DNA from: Candidatus Eisenbacteria bacterium
Lineage (GTDB): Bacteria; Orphanbacterota; Orphanbacteria; Orphanbacterales; Orphanbacteraceae
Assembly (NCBI GenBank): GCA_016930695.1
Contig: JAFGGD010000004.1
Span: forward strand, 1-46,326
Direction of reading: 5' to 3'
DNA length: 46,326 nucleotides
Below, piece after piece: positions 1 through 8,042 of this stretch; positions within the stretch are counted from its first letter, which is position 1; every line of letters starts with the position of its first letter. The translations under genes and the position numbers were made by a program. Under the pieces are notes generated by a model that had not been told where the DNA came from, ran no database searches, and was given only the letters and a program-made list of their open reading frames with translations.

Positions 1-90
1 CATCAGGAAGCGGCGGCATGATCAAGACACCCGAGTCCACCTTAGCTCAGCCGCCTGACTGTCCAAGGAATAGGGGCCACTTCTGTTTGG

Positions 91-1788
91 ATGGATACCG
101 TTGTCAGTACATTTAGCGTGGTCGACAGGAAGGTCTATGCCGTACAAACCGCGTCACGAGTAATCGAACGCTGCCTACTCATGACCACCGATCCCGGCGA
201 CCTCGTCCTCGACCCTACATGCGGCGGGGGCACCACCGCCTATGTCGCCGAGCAGTGGGGGCGCCGCTGGATCACCATCGACACGAGCCGTGTCGCCGTC
301 GCGATCGCCCGCCAGCGCATCCTGACCGCCAAGTACGATCAATACCGTTTGCGGGACGAATCGCGTGGCCCGTCGAGCGGCTTCTTCTACAAGACCGTCC
401 CCCACATCACACTGAAGAGCATCGCCCAGAACCAGAACCTCGATCCCATCTTCGAAAAGCACGAGCCGATCCTGAAAGCCGCCCTCGACAAGTGCAACAA
501 AGCGCTCGCCGGCGTCTCGGACGAAATCCGCGAGAAGTGCCGGGCCAAGCTCCTCCAGAAAGAGAAAAAAGAGAAGAAGCGCTCCATCACCGACGCCGAC
601 CGGCGGCGCTGGCTCCTCCCGCCGGAGAACCGCGATATCAAGGCGAAGATGACCGTCCCCGTCGATTTCCCCGGCTGGTACGACTGGGAGGTCCCCTTCG
701 ACGTCGATCCGGATTGGCCGAAGGATCTACAAGACGCGGTGACCGATTACCGGAAGGCGTGGCGCGAGAAGATGGACGAGGTGAACGCGTGCATCGCCGC
801 GAACGCCGACCAGGAGGAACTGGTCGACAAGCCGGAGGTCGAGAAGGGGGTGGTCCGCGTCTCCGGTCCCTTCACCGTCGAAGGGGTCCGCCCCGGGGAA
901 CTCTCCCTCGGCGAAAGCGGCCTCTTCGGCGGCGCGCCGGAATCGTACGGTGACGACGGAGAGGGGGAGGACGTGCGGGACGACGCGCGGAATCTCCACG
1001 CCTACCTCACGCGGATGACCGCCCTTCTCCGGAAGGACGGCGTCACCTTCCCCGGCAACCGCTTCTCCCGCTTCGCGCGCCTCGACGCGCTCTACGAGGA
1101 GAAGAGCGGGACGACGGTCCACGCCGAGGGGATCTGGGAGGGGACGGACGAGGAGCGCCCCAACAACGTGGCGGTCGGATTCGGTCCTCCGCACGGGCCG
1201 GTGACCGCCGAGCAGGTGGAGGATCTGATCCGCGCGAGCCGGCGCTACGACGAGCTGGTGGTCGCCGGGTTCAGCTTCGACTCCGAAGCGTCGGCGGTGA
1301 TCCAGGAGTCGGCCAATCCCCGGCTCAAGATCCACATGGCCCACATCCGGCCGGACGTCGGCCCCGGCATGGAAGGGCTCCTCAAGGAGACGCCGGACAG
1401 CCAGCTCTTCACCGTCTTCGGACGGCCGGAGATCCGCGTGAAGAAGAAGAAAGAGGAGCATGTGGTCGAGCTGGTCGGCGTGGACATCTACGATCCCCTT
1501 AAGGGGGAGATCCGCTCCTCCAAGGCGGAGAAGGTGGCCGCCTGGTTCCTGGACGCCGACTACGACGGGCGCTGCTTCTGCGTCACCCAGGCCTTCTTCC
1601 CGGACAGGGACGCCTGGGGGAAGATCGCCAAGGCGCTCGGCTCCCAGGCCGATCCGGAGGCGTTCGAGGCGTTTCAGGGGACCGTCTCCCTCCCCTTCAA
1701 ACCGGGAAAACACAAGAGGATTGCCGTCAAGGTGATCGATCCCCGGGGGAACGAGGTGATGACCTTCGCCCATTTGGACGGGGAATGA
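91..1788 (+). CDS. Truncated type III-like (beta-class) DNA methyltransferase, C-terminal part
   Basis: This is the C-terminal part of an adenine-specific methyltransferase of the type III Mod kind. The S-adenosylmethionine pocket (motif I) is visible as DPTCGGGTTAYVAEQWGRRW near residues 50-68, after the family's usual VYAVQT and RCLLMTTDPGDLVL stretches. In this class the catalytic DPPY motif lies N-terminal to motif I, and it is absent here. The frame could open at position 46, where a W-x-D-T stretch around 82-93 still looks homologous, but in-frame stops at 19-21 and 43-45 block any longer protein. No other frame in the first 90 bases resembles the missing part. The gene is therefore truncated or rearranged at its 5' end and is probably inactive, unless the window edge coincides with a frameshift. 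The following ~500 residues are a long C-terminal extension typical of the partner methylases of large restriction helicases. It precedes the MNT-HEPN pair and the Res-like gene on the same strand. Confidence 0.75.
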   Translation: MDTVVSTFSVVDRKVYAVQTASRVIERCLLMTTDPGDLVLDPTCGGGTTAYVAEQWGRRWITIDTSRVAVAIARQRILTAKYDQYRLRDESRGPSSGFFYKTVPHITLKSIAQNQNLDPIFEKHEPILKAALDKCNKALAGVSDEIREKCRAKLLQKEKKEKKRSITDADRRRWLLPPENRDIKAKMTVPVDFPGWYDWEVPFDVDPDWPKDLQDAVTDYRKAWREKMDEVNACIAANADQEELVDKPEVEKGVVRVSGPFTVEGVRPGELSLGESGLFGGAPESYGDDGEGEDVRDDARNLHAYLTRMTALLRKDGVTFPGNRFSRFARLDALYEEKSGTTVHAEGIWEGTDEERPNNVAVGFGPPHGPVTAEQVEDLIRASRRYDELVVAGFSFDSEASAVIQESANPRLKIHMAHIRPDVGPGMEGLLKETPDSQLFTVFGRPEIRVKKKKEEHVVELVGVDIYDPLKGEIRSSKAEKVAAWFLDADYDGRCFCVTQAFFPDRDAWGKIAKALGSQADPEAFEAFQGTVSLPFKPGKHKRIAVKVIDPRGNEVMTFAHLDGE

Positions 1789-1802
1789 TTTTTGAGTGGA
1801 AA

Positions 1803-1822
1803 TACCACGCAATTGCGTGGTA
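1803..1822. promoter_or_regulatory. 20-bp perfect palindrome, candidate operator
   Basis: TACCACGCAATTGCGTGGTA is its own reverse complement over all 20 bases. It lies between the methyltransferase stop (1788) and the ATG at 1835, ending 12 bases before that ATG. The downstream protein begins with a winged-helix DNA-binding domain, so the natural reading is autoregulation by the nucleotidyltransferase fusion, as in toxin-antitoxin operons. No clear Shine-Dalgarno sequence stands between palindrome and ATG, so the message may be leaderless or the operator may overlap the transcription start. Confidence 0.6.
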
Positions 1823-1834
1823 AAAGCACGCATT

Positions 1835-2422
1835 ATGAGTCTACTCGGCGAACTGGTGGGGTCGAAGATACGGGCGGAGGTGTTCCGGCTCCTCTTCGCG
1901 GGGCCGGAGACGGAGATCCACGTCCGCGAGATCGAGAGAAGGACCGGCTTCAACGACCGGGCGATCCGGGAGGAACTCCGGAAGCTGGCGCGCCTGGACC
2001 TTCTGATCGCGAGGCGGGACGGAAACCGCCTCTATTACTCCGCCAACCGGAGCCACCCGCTCTTCCCGGAGATCCGGAGCCTGGCGCTGAAGACGGCGGG
2101 GCTCGCGGACCATCTCCGGGAGGCGCTTTCGGGGGAGGAGATCCGCGTCGCCTTCGTGTTCGGGTCGGTGGCGAAGGGAGAGGAGAAGGGCGGGAGCGAC
2201 GTGGACCTTCTCGTCGTCGGAAAGGCGGGGCTTCGGAAGATCGCGGGGGCGCTCCGGGGTGCGACCGAGGCGATTGGGCGGGAGGTGAATCCGGTGGTGA
2301 TGACGCCGGAGGAGTTCCGGCGGCGGCGGAAGGAAAAGGACCACTTCCTCGCCGGCGTTCTTCGGGGACCGAAGGTCTTCGTCCTGGGGAACGAGGATGA
2401 CCTTAGAGGATTGGCGCCGTAA
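1835..2422 (+). CDS. Winged-helix / MNT-type nucleotidyltransferase fusion protein
   Basis: A 195-aa protein with an N-terminal winged helix (about residues 1-75, MSLLGELVGSKIRAEVFRLL onward, with the helix-turn-helix near VREIERRTGFNDRAIREELR) followed by a minimal nucleotidyltransferase fold. The nucleotidyltransferase signature is FGS at 109-111 and D122-V-D124, matching the G-S-x10-D-x-D pattern. MNT proteins paired with HEPN proteins act as antitoxins, in known cases by AMPylating the HEPN partner; the winged helix suggests it also represses its own operon. A GTG at 1796 would extend the frame, but that start lies upstream of the palindrome and would put it inside the coding region, so ATG 1835 is preferred. 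It overlaps the next gene by 26 bases. MNT-HEPN modules are common beside restriction genes. Confidence 0.85.
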   Translation: MSLLGELVGSKIRAEVFRLLFAGPETEIHVREIERRTGFNDRAIREELRKLARLDLLIARRDGNRLYYSANRSHPLFPEIRSLALKTAGLADHLREALSGEEIRVAFVFGSVAKGEEKGGSDVDLLVVGKAGLRKIAGALRGATEAIGREVNPVVMTPEEFRRRRKEKDHFLAGVLRGPKVFVLGNEDDLRGLAP

Positions 2423-2840
2423 CGGGTGGCTGCAAACGCATCGGACGAGCCGTGAGGAGGTCCGCGGTCTCCTCGGCATCGTGCGGCGCGATTTGGAAGA
2501 CGCCGGAGGGGCGATCTCGCCGGACTGGCGTTTCGGGATCGCCTACAACGCCGCCCTCAAGCTGTGCACGCTCCTCCTCGCCGCGTCGGGTTACCGCCCG
2601 GCTCACACGGCTCATCATTATCGCGCCCTCGCCTCGCTCCCTCTCATTCTTGGGCCGGAACGGCGGGAGGACGCGGACTACCTGGAGACGTGCCGGCGCA
2701 AGCGGAACGAGGCAGATTACATCGTAGCCGGCGGGGTGACCGAGGTGGACGCGGAGGAACTCCGGGATTTCGCGCGGGGGCTGATGAAGGACGCGCGGGC
2801 GTGGCTCACGGAGAACCATCCGGAGCTTCTCGGGGAATAG
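2397..2840 (+). CDS. HEPN-domain protein (SAV_6107-like), partner of the MNT protein
   Basis: A 147-aa all-helical protein with the layout of small HEPN proteins: a central helix pair with YNAALKLCTLLL and H-T-A-H-H-Y, then a late R-rich signature (CRRKRNEADY, about residues 99-108). HEPN toxins cut RNA with an R-x4-6-H motif. Here the histidine place is taken by tyrosine, as in the SAV_6107-like branch, so RNase activity cannot be assumed. Its ATG lies inside the upstream MNT gene (26-base overlap), so the two are translationally coupled and probably form one complex. Only 19 bases separate it from the restriction gene, so all three are probably one transcription unit. Confidence 0.75.
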   Translation: MTLEDWRRNGWLQTHRTSREEVRGLLGIVRRDLEDAGGAISPDWRFGIAYNAALKLCTLLLAASGYRPAHTAHHYRALASLPLILGPERREDADYLETCRRKRNEADYIVAGGVTEVDAEELRDFARGLMKDARAWLTENHPELLGE

Positions 2841-2859
2841 GAGCGCGGGGAGAGCGTCG

Positions 2860-5800
2860 ATGAGCAAGGGGAGAGCGAGCCGCCGCGAGGAGACGCCGCC
2901 GCCCGATTGGAAGCCGACGCAGGCGGTGGACAATCCGGTCATCAACGATCCCTACGGCGAACCGACCAAGCACTGGCTCTATAAGGAGGGCGTCCCGAGC
3001 CTGATGGACGGGCGGCGGGAGGCGAGCTACTGGTTCAAGACGAAGAGGACCGGCGCGAAGGAGCAGGATCTCTTCGCCGAGGAGGAGAGGGACAGCCTCC
3101 CGTTGGTGAACGCGCTCCGCGGGGACGTGAAGCGGTGGCGTGAATCGGGTTACCGCGGCGCCTCGCGGGTGACCAAGGAACTCCTCGAATGGTGGATGGG
3201 GGAGGATCGCCCGAGGCGCCTCTTCTTCTGCCAGAGAGAGTCGGCGGAGACACTCATCTACCTGCTCGAGCTGGCTCTTCCCGGGCGGCTGCACGCCACC
3301 GGTTTCAAGAACTTCGAGGTGGGCGCCGGGGTCGTGGATCAGCTCCGTCGCGGCGAACCACCGGATCTCCCCTCGCTGGTCGGCGATCACCCGCCGCGTC
3401 TCATCGATCCCCCCTCCGACGCGGATCTGCTCCCGCTCCTGCGGCTCGGCTGCAAGATGGCGACCGGGAGCGGCAAGACGATCATCATGGGGATGCTGAT
3501 CGCCTGGGCGTTCTGCAACCGGGGGAGGAATCCGGCGTCGGCGCACTACCCGAGCGGGGTGCTGGTCTGCGCGCCGAACCTCACGGTGAGGAAGAGGCTG
3601 CAGGTACTCCGCCCGGAGGATCCGGACAACTACTACGACGCCTTCGATCTGGTGCCGCCCAAGTACCGCGAATACCTGAACGCGGGGAAGGTGCTCATCA
3701 CCAACTGGCACGTCTTCGCGCCGAAGAGCGAGCACGTGGAAGGGGGGAAGAGCTACGCGGTGGTGAACAAGGGGGAGGAGACCCCCGAGGCGTTCACCAA
3801 GGACCGGCTCGGCGATCTCGTGAGCCGTCTGCCGATCCTGGTGCTGAACGATGAAGGGCACCACTGCTGGCGGGGGCGGCCGCTCAGCAAGAAGGAGGAG
3901 AAGGAGGCGGTCGAGGGGCTGGACCGGGAGAAGAAGAAGGAGTTGTCGGAGGAGGCGGACACGGCGCGCGTCTGGCTCGCCGGACTCGACCGGATCAACA
4001 ACAGCGGGCTGGCCGGCCGGAACGGCGGAGGCCCGGCCCCGGCGATTCTGGGGTGCGTCGATCTCTCGGCGACCCCATTTTACCTCTCCACGAGCGGCTA
4101 TCCGGAGGGGAGCCCCTTCCCGTGGCTGGTGAGCGATTTCGGCTTGGTGGACGCGATCGAGTGCGGCATCGTCAAGGTGCCGAGGCTGCCGGTCCGTGAC
4201 GACGCGGGGACGAAGGACGACGCGGGGCGGCCCGACCCCAGGTACTTCCGCCTCTGGCATAACATCACCCAAAAGGATCTGAAGGCGGGAGACTACATCC
4301 GGCGGGGACAGCCCAAGCCGGAGGCGATCTACAAGTACGCCGAGGGGGCGCTGGCGACGCTCGCCGCGCAGTGGAAGAAACACTTCGAAAAGGCCCGGGA
4401 GGACGCGGACGGGCAACCCTTCGTTCCCCCCGCGATGATCGTGGTCTGCGACAACACCGATCTGGCGGAGGTTTTCTTCCGGAAGATCAGCGGGGAGCAG
4501 GAGGAGGAAACGGCGAACGAGCAGGGGAAGACGATCCAGGTCAAGAAATACCAGGCGAGCGCCATCCTGCCCGAGCTGGGGAACACCGAAAAGGAACAGC
4601 ACACCATACGGATCGACTCGGATCTGCTCAAGAAGATCGAGACGGAGGAGGGGGAGAGCAAGGACGAGGCAGCCCTCCGTCTCAGGGAGATCATCGACAC
4701 GGTCGGGAAGCGAGGGGGGGCAGGGGAGCAGGTACGGTGCATCGTGTCGGTTTCGATGCTCACCGAGGGGTGGGACGCAAACAACGTGACCCACGTGCTC
4801 GGCGTGCGGGCCTTCGGGAGCCAGCTCCTCTGCGAACAGGTCGTCGGGCGCGGGCTCCGGAGGATGAGTTATACGCCCGACCCGGAGACCGGGCTGCTGC
4901 CGCCGGAGTATGTCGACGTCTACGGCATTCCCTTCTCGCTGATTCCGTTCAAGTCGGTGACGCCGAGCAATCCACCCGTCCCGAGGACCTATCACGACAT
5001 CTACGCGCTGCCCGATCGGGCGGCGTTCGAGATCCGTATGCCGAACGTGGAGAGCTACGTGTACGCCCTGCGGGACTCGGGGATCCGGTGCGACGTGGAC
5101 GCGATGGAGCCCTTGATCGTGGATCAGGAGCCGGGCGAGGTGTGGCTCGCGCCGACGCGGGGGATCCGGGACGACGAAGGTGAGAGGGCGGACGCGGGGG
5201 ATTTCGTCCGGCAGACGAGGGACGAGTACTACGATTCCGTGCGTCCCCAGCAGCTGATCTTCCGTCTCGCCCAACTCATCCTGGACGATCTCCTCAGGGG
5301 CGCCGAGGCGGACGAGTCGGAGCGGGGAAAGATCAAGCTGCTCGCGCGGCACCAGCTCTTCCCGGAAATCGTCGCGATCGTGGAGGAGTACATCCGCAAG
5401 AAGGTGACCTTCCGCCCCGGCACGGACGAGAGGGAACTGGGCCTCGAACGGTACAGCCGGATGCTACGAGAGAGAGTGCGGGACAACATCCTGCCGGCCG
5501 TCGCGAGCGAGGACCGGAAGCTCCTCCCGGTGTTGAACTCCTTCGAGCAGTACACGACGACGGCGAATGTCAACTCGAAGACGACGCGGCCGGTCCGGCG
5601 GCTCGTGAAAAGCCACCTGAACGCGGCGGTGATCTTCAGCGATTTAGAGCGCCGGGCGATCGAGGTCATGGAGGAACTCGACTGCGTCGAGTGTTTCACT
5701 CCCAACGACCGACAGATCGGATTGATCGTTCCGTACGAGTACGGCGAAAACGCGCACAACTACGAGCCGGACTTCCTCGTGCGATTGAAGAACGGCGTGA

Positions 5801-6504
5801 TGGTGATGCTGGAGATCAAGGGGGGAGGAGGGCTCATCCACGCGGAAGACCAAGTCAAGGCGAAGAACGCCGCCGCGCGGAAATGGACCGCCGCGGTTAA
5901 TAACCTGGGGAAATACGGGCAATGGGATTTCGAGGTCTGCGAGGATCCGAACAAACTGTGGGCTATCCTGCGGAAGCATTGTCCGGAGGCGGGGGAGAAC
6001 CGGCCCTTCCGATTCGTCGAGCCGAATCGCGAAACCGCTTGGAGGGATTGCGTTCCGCTCACGACCTTGCAGGCGGCGGCCGGCCGTTTCGGGGAGGAGC
6101 AGCTTTCCTTCGATCGCTTCGACGAGTGGGCGGGAGAGTGGATTGTCTGGGACGGGGCGCCCAGATTCTCGGAGGGCATGTTCGTTGCGCGGGTGTACGG
6201 GAAGTCGATGGAACCGATGATCCCGGACGGCGCGTATTGTCTATTCAAGTCGCCGTCCGCCGGGACGAGGGTGGGGAAGGTCGTTCTCGTCTGGCATTCC
6301 GGCGTGTCCGATCCCCATACCGGCGGCCAGTACACCGTGAAGATCTATGAAAGCGAAAAGCGGGGCGCCGAAGAGGGGGAATGGGAGCACACACGGGTGA
6401 TTCTGAGGCCGAAGAACCCGGACTTCGAGCCGATCATCCTCGAGCCGGAGGAAGAGAACGAGGTGCGGGTCGTGGCCGAGTTCGTGACCGTTGTGGGGAG
6501 TTAG
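2860..6504 (+). CDS. Type III Res-like helicase-nuclease fused to a LexA/UmuD-like S24 module
   Basis: A 1214-aa protein. The superfamily 2 helicase core shows Walker A MATGSGKT (200-207), DEGH box (331-334), SATPF (403-407), TEGWD (635-639) and QVVGRGLRR (660-668). A PD-(D/E)xK nuclease follows: P970-D971 and E985-x-K987 in YEPDFLV...MLEIKG. These fit an ATP-dependent restriction subunit working with the upstream methylase. The last ~150 residues are an S24 peptidase-like domain: A1074-G1075 in LQAAAGRFGEEQ resembles the LexA/UmuD cleavage site, S1116 lies in GKSMEPMIPDG, and K1161 in YTVKIY fits the general-base lysine. Spacing from scissile bond to serine (41) is close to LexA and UmuD (35-36); serine to lysine (45) is longer than their 37. 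Standard Res subunits end with the nuclease domain, so this is a fusion. Its stop is 27 bases from the end of the convergent glycosylase gene. Confidence 0.88.
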   Translation: MSKGRASRREETPPPDWKPTQAVDNPVINDPYGEPTKHWLYKEGVPSLMDGRREASYWFKTKRTGAKEQDLFAEEERDSLPLVNALRGDVKRWRESGYRGASRVTKELLEWWMGEDRPRRLFFCQRESAETLIYLLELALPGRLHATGFKNFEVGAGVVDQLRRGEPPDLPSLVGDHPPRLIDPPSDADLLPLLRLGCKMATGSGKTIIMGMLIAWAFCNRGRNPASAHYPSGVLVCAPNLTVRKRLQVLRPEDPDNYYDAFDLVPPKYREYLNAGKVLITNWHVFAPKSEHVEGGKSYAVVNKGEETPEAFTKDRLGDLVSRLPILVLNDEGHHCWRGRPLSKKEEKEAVEGLDREKKKELSEEADTARVWLAGLDRINNSGLAGRNGGGPAPAILGCVDLSATPFYLSTSGYPEGSPFPWLVSDFGLVDAIECGIVKVPRLPVRDDAGTKDDAGRPDPRYFRLWHNITQKDLKAGDYIRRGQPKPEAIYKYAEGALATLAAQWKKHFEKAREDADGQPFVPPAMIVVCDNTDLAEVFFRKISGEQEEETANEQGKTIQVKKYQASAILPELGNTEKEQHTIRIDSDLLKKIETEEGESKDEAALRLREIIDTVGKRGGAGEQVRCIVSVSMLTEGWDANNVTHVLGVRAFGSQLLCEQVVGRGLRRMSYTPDPETGLLPPEYVDVYGIPFSLIPFKSVTPSNPPVPRTYHDIYALPDRAAFEIRMPNVESYVYALRDSGIRCDVDAMEPLIVDQEPGEVWLAPTRGIRDDEGERADAGDFVRQTRDEYYDSVRPQQLIFRLAQLILDDLLRGAEADESERGKIKLLARHQLFPEIVAIVEEYIRKKVTFRPGTDERELGLERYSRMLRERVRDNILPAVASEDRKLLPVLNSFEQYTTTANVNSKTTRPVRRLVKSHLNAAVIFSDLERRAIEVMEELDCVECFTPNDRQIGLIVPYEYGENAHNYEPDFLVRLKNGVMVMLEIKGGGGLIHAEDQVKAKNAAARKWTAAVNNLGKYGQWDFEVCEDPNKLWAILRKHCPEAGENRPFRFVEPNRETAWRDCVPLTTLQAAAGRFGEEQLSFDRFDEWAGEWIVWDGAPRFSEGMFVARVYGKSMEPMIPDGAYCLFKSPSAGTRVGKVVLVWHSGVSDPHTGGQYTVKIYESEKRGAEEGEWEHTRVILRPKNPDFEPIILEPEEENEVRVVAEFVTVVGS

Positions 6505-6531
6505 AGGCCGCCGGTTTCCGGTGGCGCGTGT

Positions 6532-7209
6532 TCAGAGCTTGTCGATGATCTCCTTGTAATTCTCGTAGATCGAGTAATCGAGCATCGATCCCAGGACCCC
6601 CAACTCATCCGCCACGTCGAGATAGAACCGTTCCTCTTCTTCATAGGTCGAGAAGGACAATCCCAGGGTGCGGGTGACGTTCTTGAATCGCGAGTCGAGC
6701 GCGATCGAGTGGGTTGCATCGGGATCGTTGATGTCGCGGAGGATGTTCCTTGAGTACTTCTGGCCGATTCCGGAGAGTTGTTCGAGGTATCTTGTTTTCG
6801 GTTTCAGCCCCTCCATTCCAAGGATCTCTTCACCTATCCGGGCGGGGCCTCCTCTCTCGGCGATCCAATCCACGTTGCGAGCAAGATAGAGCGCCTTCTT
6901 TTCCGGATAACGCACCTTCGCCCGGCGGAGAACCGGTTCGATATGATTGCGGCGTTTCTCGAAAGGCATTGCCAGTAGTTTCTCGTATTCCACCTGCGAA
7001 CGGTTCTCGGCATTGTTGATCAGGCCTTCCGCCCCGTATGAGGAGCCCCAGGTGGCGAAACTGAGCAGGAGATGGTCCCAGAGCCAGTCCGGGGACAGTT
7101 TCTCCTTCCAGTCCTTCTCCGGGCCTCCGGGGGAGGGTTGCCGGTCCCGGGGAAGGGCACGAACGGCTCGGACGAGCCTCCTTTTCGCTTCATCGATTCG
7201 TGGATCCAT
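6532..7209 (-). CDS. HhH-type DNA glycosylase / AP lyase-like protein
   Basis: A 225-aa protein with a helix-hairpin-helix at LSGIGQKYSRN (residues 145-155) followed by IALDSRFKNVTRTLGL. This matches the HhH-GPD order in endonuclease III, where the hairpin lysine (here K151) and a downstream aspartate (here D172, compare V-D-T-H) are the catalytic pair. Both are kept, so base excision with AP-lyase activity is plausible. There is no iron-sulfur cluster motif, and outside the core the sequence is not that of ordinary Nth, MutY or Ogg. A good Shine-Dalgarno (GAGGAG) sits before ATG 7209. It is the last gene of a three-gene minus-strand operon, 18 bases behind the second glycosylase-like gene. 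Inference: a damage- or modified-base-specific enzyme linked to defence rather than housekeeping repair. Confidence 0.7.
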   Translation of the reverse strand: MDPRIDEAKRRLVRAVRALPRDRQPSPGGPEKDWKEKLSPDWLWDHLLLSFATWGSSYGAEGLINNAENRSQVEYEKLLAMPFEKRRNHIEPVLRRAKVRYPEKKALYLARNVDWIAERGGPARIGEEILGMEGLKPKTRYLEQLSGIGQKYSRNILRDINDPDATHSIALDSRFKNVTRTLGLSFSTYEEEERFYLDVADELGVLGSMLDYSIYENYKEIIDKL

Positions 7210-7227
7210 GGTTTCTCCTCGAGGCGG

Positions 7228-8031
7228 CTACTCGCGTCTCGTCGAAAGACCGGTTCCCGGGCAAACCGCTGTCAGCGGGCATTCCGCGCAGTCCGGCCGG
7301 CGCGGCCGGCAGTATTTCCGTCCGATGTCCCAACAGGGAGCGTCGAGGGATCCGGGAAAATCGGGGGCGAGTTCACGGGCGGTGTCCATGACCTCCCGGT
7401 CGGATGCTCCTCTTTTCACGAGACCGGAGCGGATGAAAACGCGGCGAACGTGGACGTCCGGTTTGACGTTGATATGGGGTTTCGCCTTTCTGCCGCCGAG
7501 AAGTCCTTTATTGCGGGCGAGAATCAGTAGGGTCATTTCCGCGATTCCGGTGCCGATACCCGGGATTTCGAGAAGGCGCTCACGGACGACATTCACGTCT
7601 CTCTGAGCGTTCCAGATCTTGCGGGGATCGCCGTTATATTCATCGATCATCACTTCAGCGGTTTCCTTGAGCCACCTCGAAAAACCCTTGTAATAACGGT
7701 GAACGGCCCGGCCCCCACGGCCATACCGAAGGAAGTTCCTGAGACGAACGGCCGGCATCGACCGCAGGTTGGTCCAAAGCGACTTCGGGTCGTTCGGATC
7801 CCTCGTCAGCACCTCCGCCACCCATTCGCCGTTATCCCAGGCTCGATCCGCGTTTACGGCTCTATCTAGTATTGCTCCAAGCAAGAAACCGTTCGCTTTT
7901 TCATGGGTCATTCTTGTCGGTTTGCGAGCCCATCGAGTCCATTCAGAATCCACTCTTCTTCTGAGCTTCTTTTCATGCTCTCTCAAAGAGACGACTACTT
8001 TTTGCTTGGTTCGGGGGCCGGCTGTCGTCAT
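7228..8031 (-). CDS. Endonuclease III-like iron-sulfur DNA glycosylase
   Basis: A 267-aa member of the HhH-GPD superfamily. The hairpin is IPGIGTGIAEM (IPGIG at 156-160), the catalytic aspartate is D192 in VKPDVHVRR, and the C-terminus carries the endonuclease III-type 4Fe-4S spacing C241-x6-C248-x2-C251-x5-C257. The lysine that makes endonuclease III a lyase is replaced by glycine in the hairpin (GIGTG against GVGRK), so it should be a monofunctional glycosylase, as in MutY-type enzymes. The ~130-residue N-terminal part is not a typical Nth sequence. The start is ATG 8031, preceded by GGAGAGG; a longer open frame upstream is only the antisense of the neighbouring gene. Gaps of 11 and 18 bases to its neighbours show a tight operon. 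Confidence 0.82.
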   Translation of the reverse strand: MTTAGPRTKQKVVVSLREHEKKLRRRVDSEWTRWARKPTRMTHEKANGFLLGAILDRAVNADRAWDNGEWVAEVLTRDPNDPKSLWTNLRSMPAVRLRNFLRYGRGGRAVHRYYKGFSRWLKETAEVMIDEYNGDPRKIWNAQRDVNVVRERLLEIPGIGTGIAEMTLLILARNKGLLGGRKAKPHINVKPDVHVRRVFIRSGLVKRGASDREVMDTARELAPDFPGSLDAPCWDIGRKYCRPRRPDCAECPLTAVCPGTGLSTRRE

Positions 8032-8042
8032 ATTTTCCTCTC

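Noticed and set aside
1796-1834. GTG 1796 as start of the MNT protein
   Set aside because: It would place the palindrome inside the coding region and add residues outside the conserved winged-helix N-terminus; ATG 1835 fits the domain start.
2806-5352. 848-aa open frame on the minus strand opposite the restriction gene
   Set aside because: It is antisense to clear helicase motifs, has no homology and is rich in Arg/Pro/Leu as expected for a shadow frame in high-GC DNA.
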